The notes under the pieces: generated by a model
What the model was told of the DNA's origin: nothing
The model's database searches: none
Seen by the model: only the letters and a program-made list of their open reading frames with translations
Assembly: GCA_030592985.1 (NCBI GenBank)
Contig: JAUVIB010000013.1
Span: forward strand, 1-18,517
Direction: 5' to 3'
From: Calditrichaceae bacterium
GTDB taxonomy: Bacteria; Calditrichota; Calditrichia; Calditrichales; Calditrichaceae
Length of the DNA: 18,517 bases
Part shown: positions 16,581 through 18,517 of the stretch, piece after piece
How positions within the stretch are numbered: position 1 is the first letter of the stretch
Layout: each line of letters begins with the position of its first letter
Program-made: the position numbers and the translations under genes

Positions 16581-18377
16581 ATGAAATATCTTGTATTATT
16601 AATTTCTGTTTTGCTTCTTTCAGGATGTATATCAGACAACAAAAACGAGTTTGCTCAAAATAATGTCAGAAAAAACAAGCTTCCCATTGTAATTGCCACA
16701 GATGAATTATATGACAGAGCTCTTCATGATGAACGCGTCAGACAGTATATCAATCCCAAAAAAATAATCTGGATATCAGATAATAATGGGTCTGAGATTA
16801 TTGGAGTGGAGAATTTAATTTCTACCAGAGAGGAACAGGTTTCTTTGGAGAAAATCCCGCTTTGCACTATGATCAATAATGGTGAAGCACCGGGAATTCT
16901 TCTGGATTTTGGTGTGGAGTTGCATGGCGGAATTCAGATTATGATTGGACGAATGGATAGCAAAGAGGCCGCTACTTTTCGTGTCAGATTTGGTGAATCA
17001 GCCAGTGAAGCAATGAGTGATATTGGCGGAGCTCAGAATGCCACAAATGATCATTCTGTTCGCGATATTACGCTTCAGGCTCCCTGGCTGGGGACAATAG
17101 AATTAGGCAATACCGGTTTCCGTTTTGTAAGAATTGATCTTCTTGATAAAAACAGAACAGTTCCGATTATAGGAGTTAGAGCAATTTTTCTGTATAGAGA
17201 TCTGGAATATAAAGGTTCTTTTAATTCCAACGATGAAAGGTTGAATCGAATTTGGAAAACCGGAGCATATACAGTTCATCTCAATATGCAGGAATACCTG
17301 TGGGACGGAATTAAACGTGACCGTCTGGTATGGATTGGTGATATGCATCCTGAAACGATGACAATTTTAAGTGTATTTGGCGCTCATAATATTGTTCCAA
17401 AAAGCCTTGATCTGGTGAAAGAGAAAACACCTCTCCCAAATTGGATGAACGGAATAAGTTCATATTCCATGTGGTGGCTGTTAATCCAATATGATTGGTA
17501 TTTGTATACCGGTAACCTTGAATATTTAAAAAAACATAAAAAATATATTACTGCCCTTCTAAGTCAGCTTACTAATTATATAGATGAAAATAACAGCGAA
17601 AACCTGGATGGTTCCCGTTTCTTGGACTGGCCAACACAGGCTAATCCCGCTGCAGTACACGCCGGTTTACAGGCAATGCTGTATAAAACAATGGTTGTCG
17701 GCGGCAAGCTGGCAGATCTTTTTAATGATCCCAATGTAAAACAGAGAACATTGGAGGCAGCACAACGACTTAAAAAAAATATTCCCAGCCCGGGAAATAA
17801 TAAACAAGCTGCTGCATTGCTGGCTCTATCCGGTTTGAAAGATGCAAACAAGATGAACAGAGATGTAATGGCAGTTGGTGGTTCTAAAGGGATGTCCACA
17901 TTTTATGGATATTATGTTTTACAGGCTCGTGCAATGGCAGGTGATTATAAGGGTAGTTTGGATGTGATCAGAGAATATTGGGGAGCAATGCTAGACCTCG
18001 GCGCAACAACATTTTGGGAAGATTTTGATCTTGAATGGGCCAAAAATTCCACACGGCTCGATGAACTGCCCGATAAAAACAAAAAAGACATACATGGTGA
18101 CTTTGGAAATTATTGTTATGTCGGCTATCGCCACAGTCTCTGCCACGGCTGGGCATCTGGGCCTACAGCCTGGTTGTCTGAACATATTTTAGGGATTAAA
18201 CCACTGGAACCGGGATTTAAAACAGTAAAAATTGAACCTCATCTTGGTGACCTGGAATGGGTAGAAGGAACTTTTCCCACTCCGTATGGTCCTATTGAAG
18301 TAAAACATGAAATGAAAAATGGGAAGGTTGAAACTACCTACAATGCACCTGCTGAAATAAAAGTGATTCTTAAGTAA
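16581..18377 (+). CDS. GH78-related (alpha-L-rhamnosidase-like) lipoprotein, short form
   Basis: This 598-residue predicted lipoprotein has the lipobox LLLSGC (Cys near residue 16). It lacks the first domains of a full GH78. A beta-sandwich (about 40-210; GILLDFGVELHGGIQI) leads directly into an (alpha/alpha)6 barrel (about 212-530) and a short C-terminal sandwich (about 540-598). The motif DGIKRDRLVWIGD (242-254) aligns without gaps to DCPHREKFGYGGD of the neighbouring rhamnosidase. Asp254 is kept, while the general-acid position is Asp247 instead of Glu. Glu480 in TTFWEDFDLEW matches the general base. HGWASGPTAWL (about 522-532) is also typical of the family. It may cleave a rhamnosyl or related deoxyhexosyl bond with other specificity than the first GH78. 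The ATG is preceded by GGGAG (16571-16575), 5 bases upstream. Enzyme family good, substrate unknown. Confidence 0.8.
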   Translation: MKYLVLLISVLLLSGCISDNKNEFAQNNVRKNKLPIVIATDELYDRALHDERVRQYINPKKIIWISDNNGSEIIGVENLISTREEQVSLEKIPLCTMINNGEAPGILLDFGVELHGGIQIMIGRMDSKEAATFRVRFGESASEAMSDIGGAQNATNDHSVRDITLQAPWLGTIELGNTGFRFVRIDLLDKNRTVPIIGVRAIFLYRDLEYKGSFNSNDERLNRIWKTGAYTVHLNMQEYLWDGIKRDRLVWIGDMHPETMTILSVFGAHNIVPKSLDLVKEKTPLPNWMNGISSYSMWWLLIQYDWYLYTGNLEYLKKHKKYITALLSQLTNYIDENNSENLDGSRFLDWPTQANPAAVHAGLQAMLYKTMVVGGKLADLFNDPNVKQRTLEAAQRLKKNIPSPGNNKQAAALLALSGLKDANKMNRDVMAVGGSKGMSTFYGYYVLQARAMAGDYKGSLDVIREYWGAMLDLGATTFWEDFDLEWAKNSTRLDELPDKNKKDIHGDFGNYCYVGYRHSLCHGWASGPTAWLSEHILGIKPLEPGFKTVKIEPHLGDLEWVEGTFPTPYGPIEVKHEMKNGKVETTYNAPAEIKVILK

Positions 18378-18512
18378 GAAATAAATTGAATATCTGACAT
18401 GCTAAAGTAGGAAATAAATAGAAGTTGGTATAGCTTACTTTCGATAGCGGTCGTGATAATTTAAGGTCTGTAGTTCCACTTAATCATAAATTTAAAGTAA
18501 AATCGTAAATCC

Positions 18513-18517
18513 GGAGG
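18513..18517 (+). promoter_or_regulatory. ribosome binding site of a gene just beyond the window
   Basis: The window ends in GGAGG, a full Shine-Dalgarno core, 136 bases after the last stop codon on the same strand. It suggests that another plus-strand gene starts within about ten bases after the end. The stretch 18378-18512 holds no gene that I can support. Confidence 0.4.

Noticed and set aside
17576..17899. 107-codon minus-strand reading frame inside the GH78-like gene
   Set aside because: It is a shadow of the coding frame on the other strand with no recognisable protein features.

Overview
The window is a low-GC bacterial glycan-degradation cluster of ten genes with almost no spare DNA. 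It looks like part of a polysaccharide utilization locus from the FCB group, either Bacteroidota or a relative such as Calditrichota, Marinimicrobiota or KSB1. The gene families (heparinase II/III-like lyase, S1 sulfatase, GH78, PA14-tailed propellers, a CBM9-like/DUF5916 outer-membrane protein) and the several lipoprotein signals fit that group. Clear Shine-Dalgarno sequences and sigma70-like promoter boxes favour a relative over a typical Bacteroidota genome. This placement is inference. No rRNA, tRNA, CRISPR array, transposase or phage gene was seen.

Layout: the genes form two divergent blocks that start from a 132-base intergenic region (8467-8598). The leftward (minus) block reads, in order of transcription: a beta-sandwich plus metallophosphoesterase-like protein with an altered active site (8466-6973); a short sialidase-like propeller (6813-5731); an arylsulfatase-type S1 sulfatase overlapping its end (5741-3930); an Asp-box propeller lipoprotein with chitobiase-C-like and PA14 tails (3901-2114); and a heparinase II/III-type polysaccharide lyase (1992-46). 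The rightward (plus) block reads: a cytoplasmic HAD sugar-phosphate phosphatase/phosphoglucomutase-like protein (8599-9246); a second member of the short propeller family carrying the same chitobiase-C plus PA14 tail (9335-11056); a full-length GH78 alpha-L-rhamnosidase (11177-13978); a 314-base spacer with several hairpins; a DUF5916 outer-membrane protein with a TTG start (14293-16428); and a short GH78-related lipoprotein (16581-18377). The last bases of the window are a strong ribosome binding site, so the plus block probably continues.

Working model (inference): nine of the ten proteins carry export signals, so digestion takes place outside the cytoplasm. The lyase would cut a uronic-acid-containing chain, the sulfatase would remove sulfate esters, and the two GH78-type enzymes would release or process alpha-L-rhamnose. 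The three propeller proteins would bind or cleave further side groups. A sulfated polysaccharide rich in rhamnose and uronate (ulvan-like, or a rhamnose-capped algal, plant or bacterial glycan) is the simplest substrate. No SusC/SusD pair, regulator, transporter, rhamnose catabolic gene or sulfatase-maturing enzyme lies in the window.

The most interesting parts are the propeller proteins, which would be labelled sialidases although nothing here concerns sialic acid; the tail module shared between two different propeller types; and the metallophosphoesterase-like protein with replaced metal ligands.
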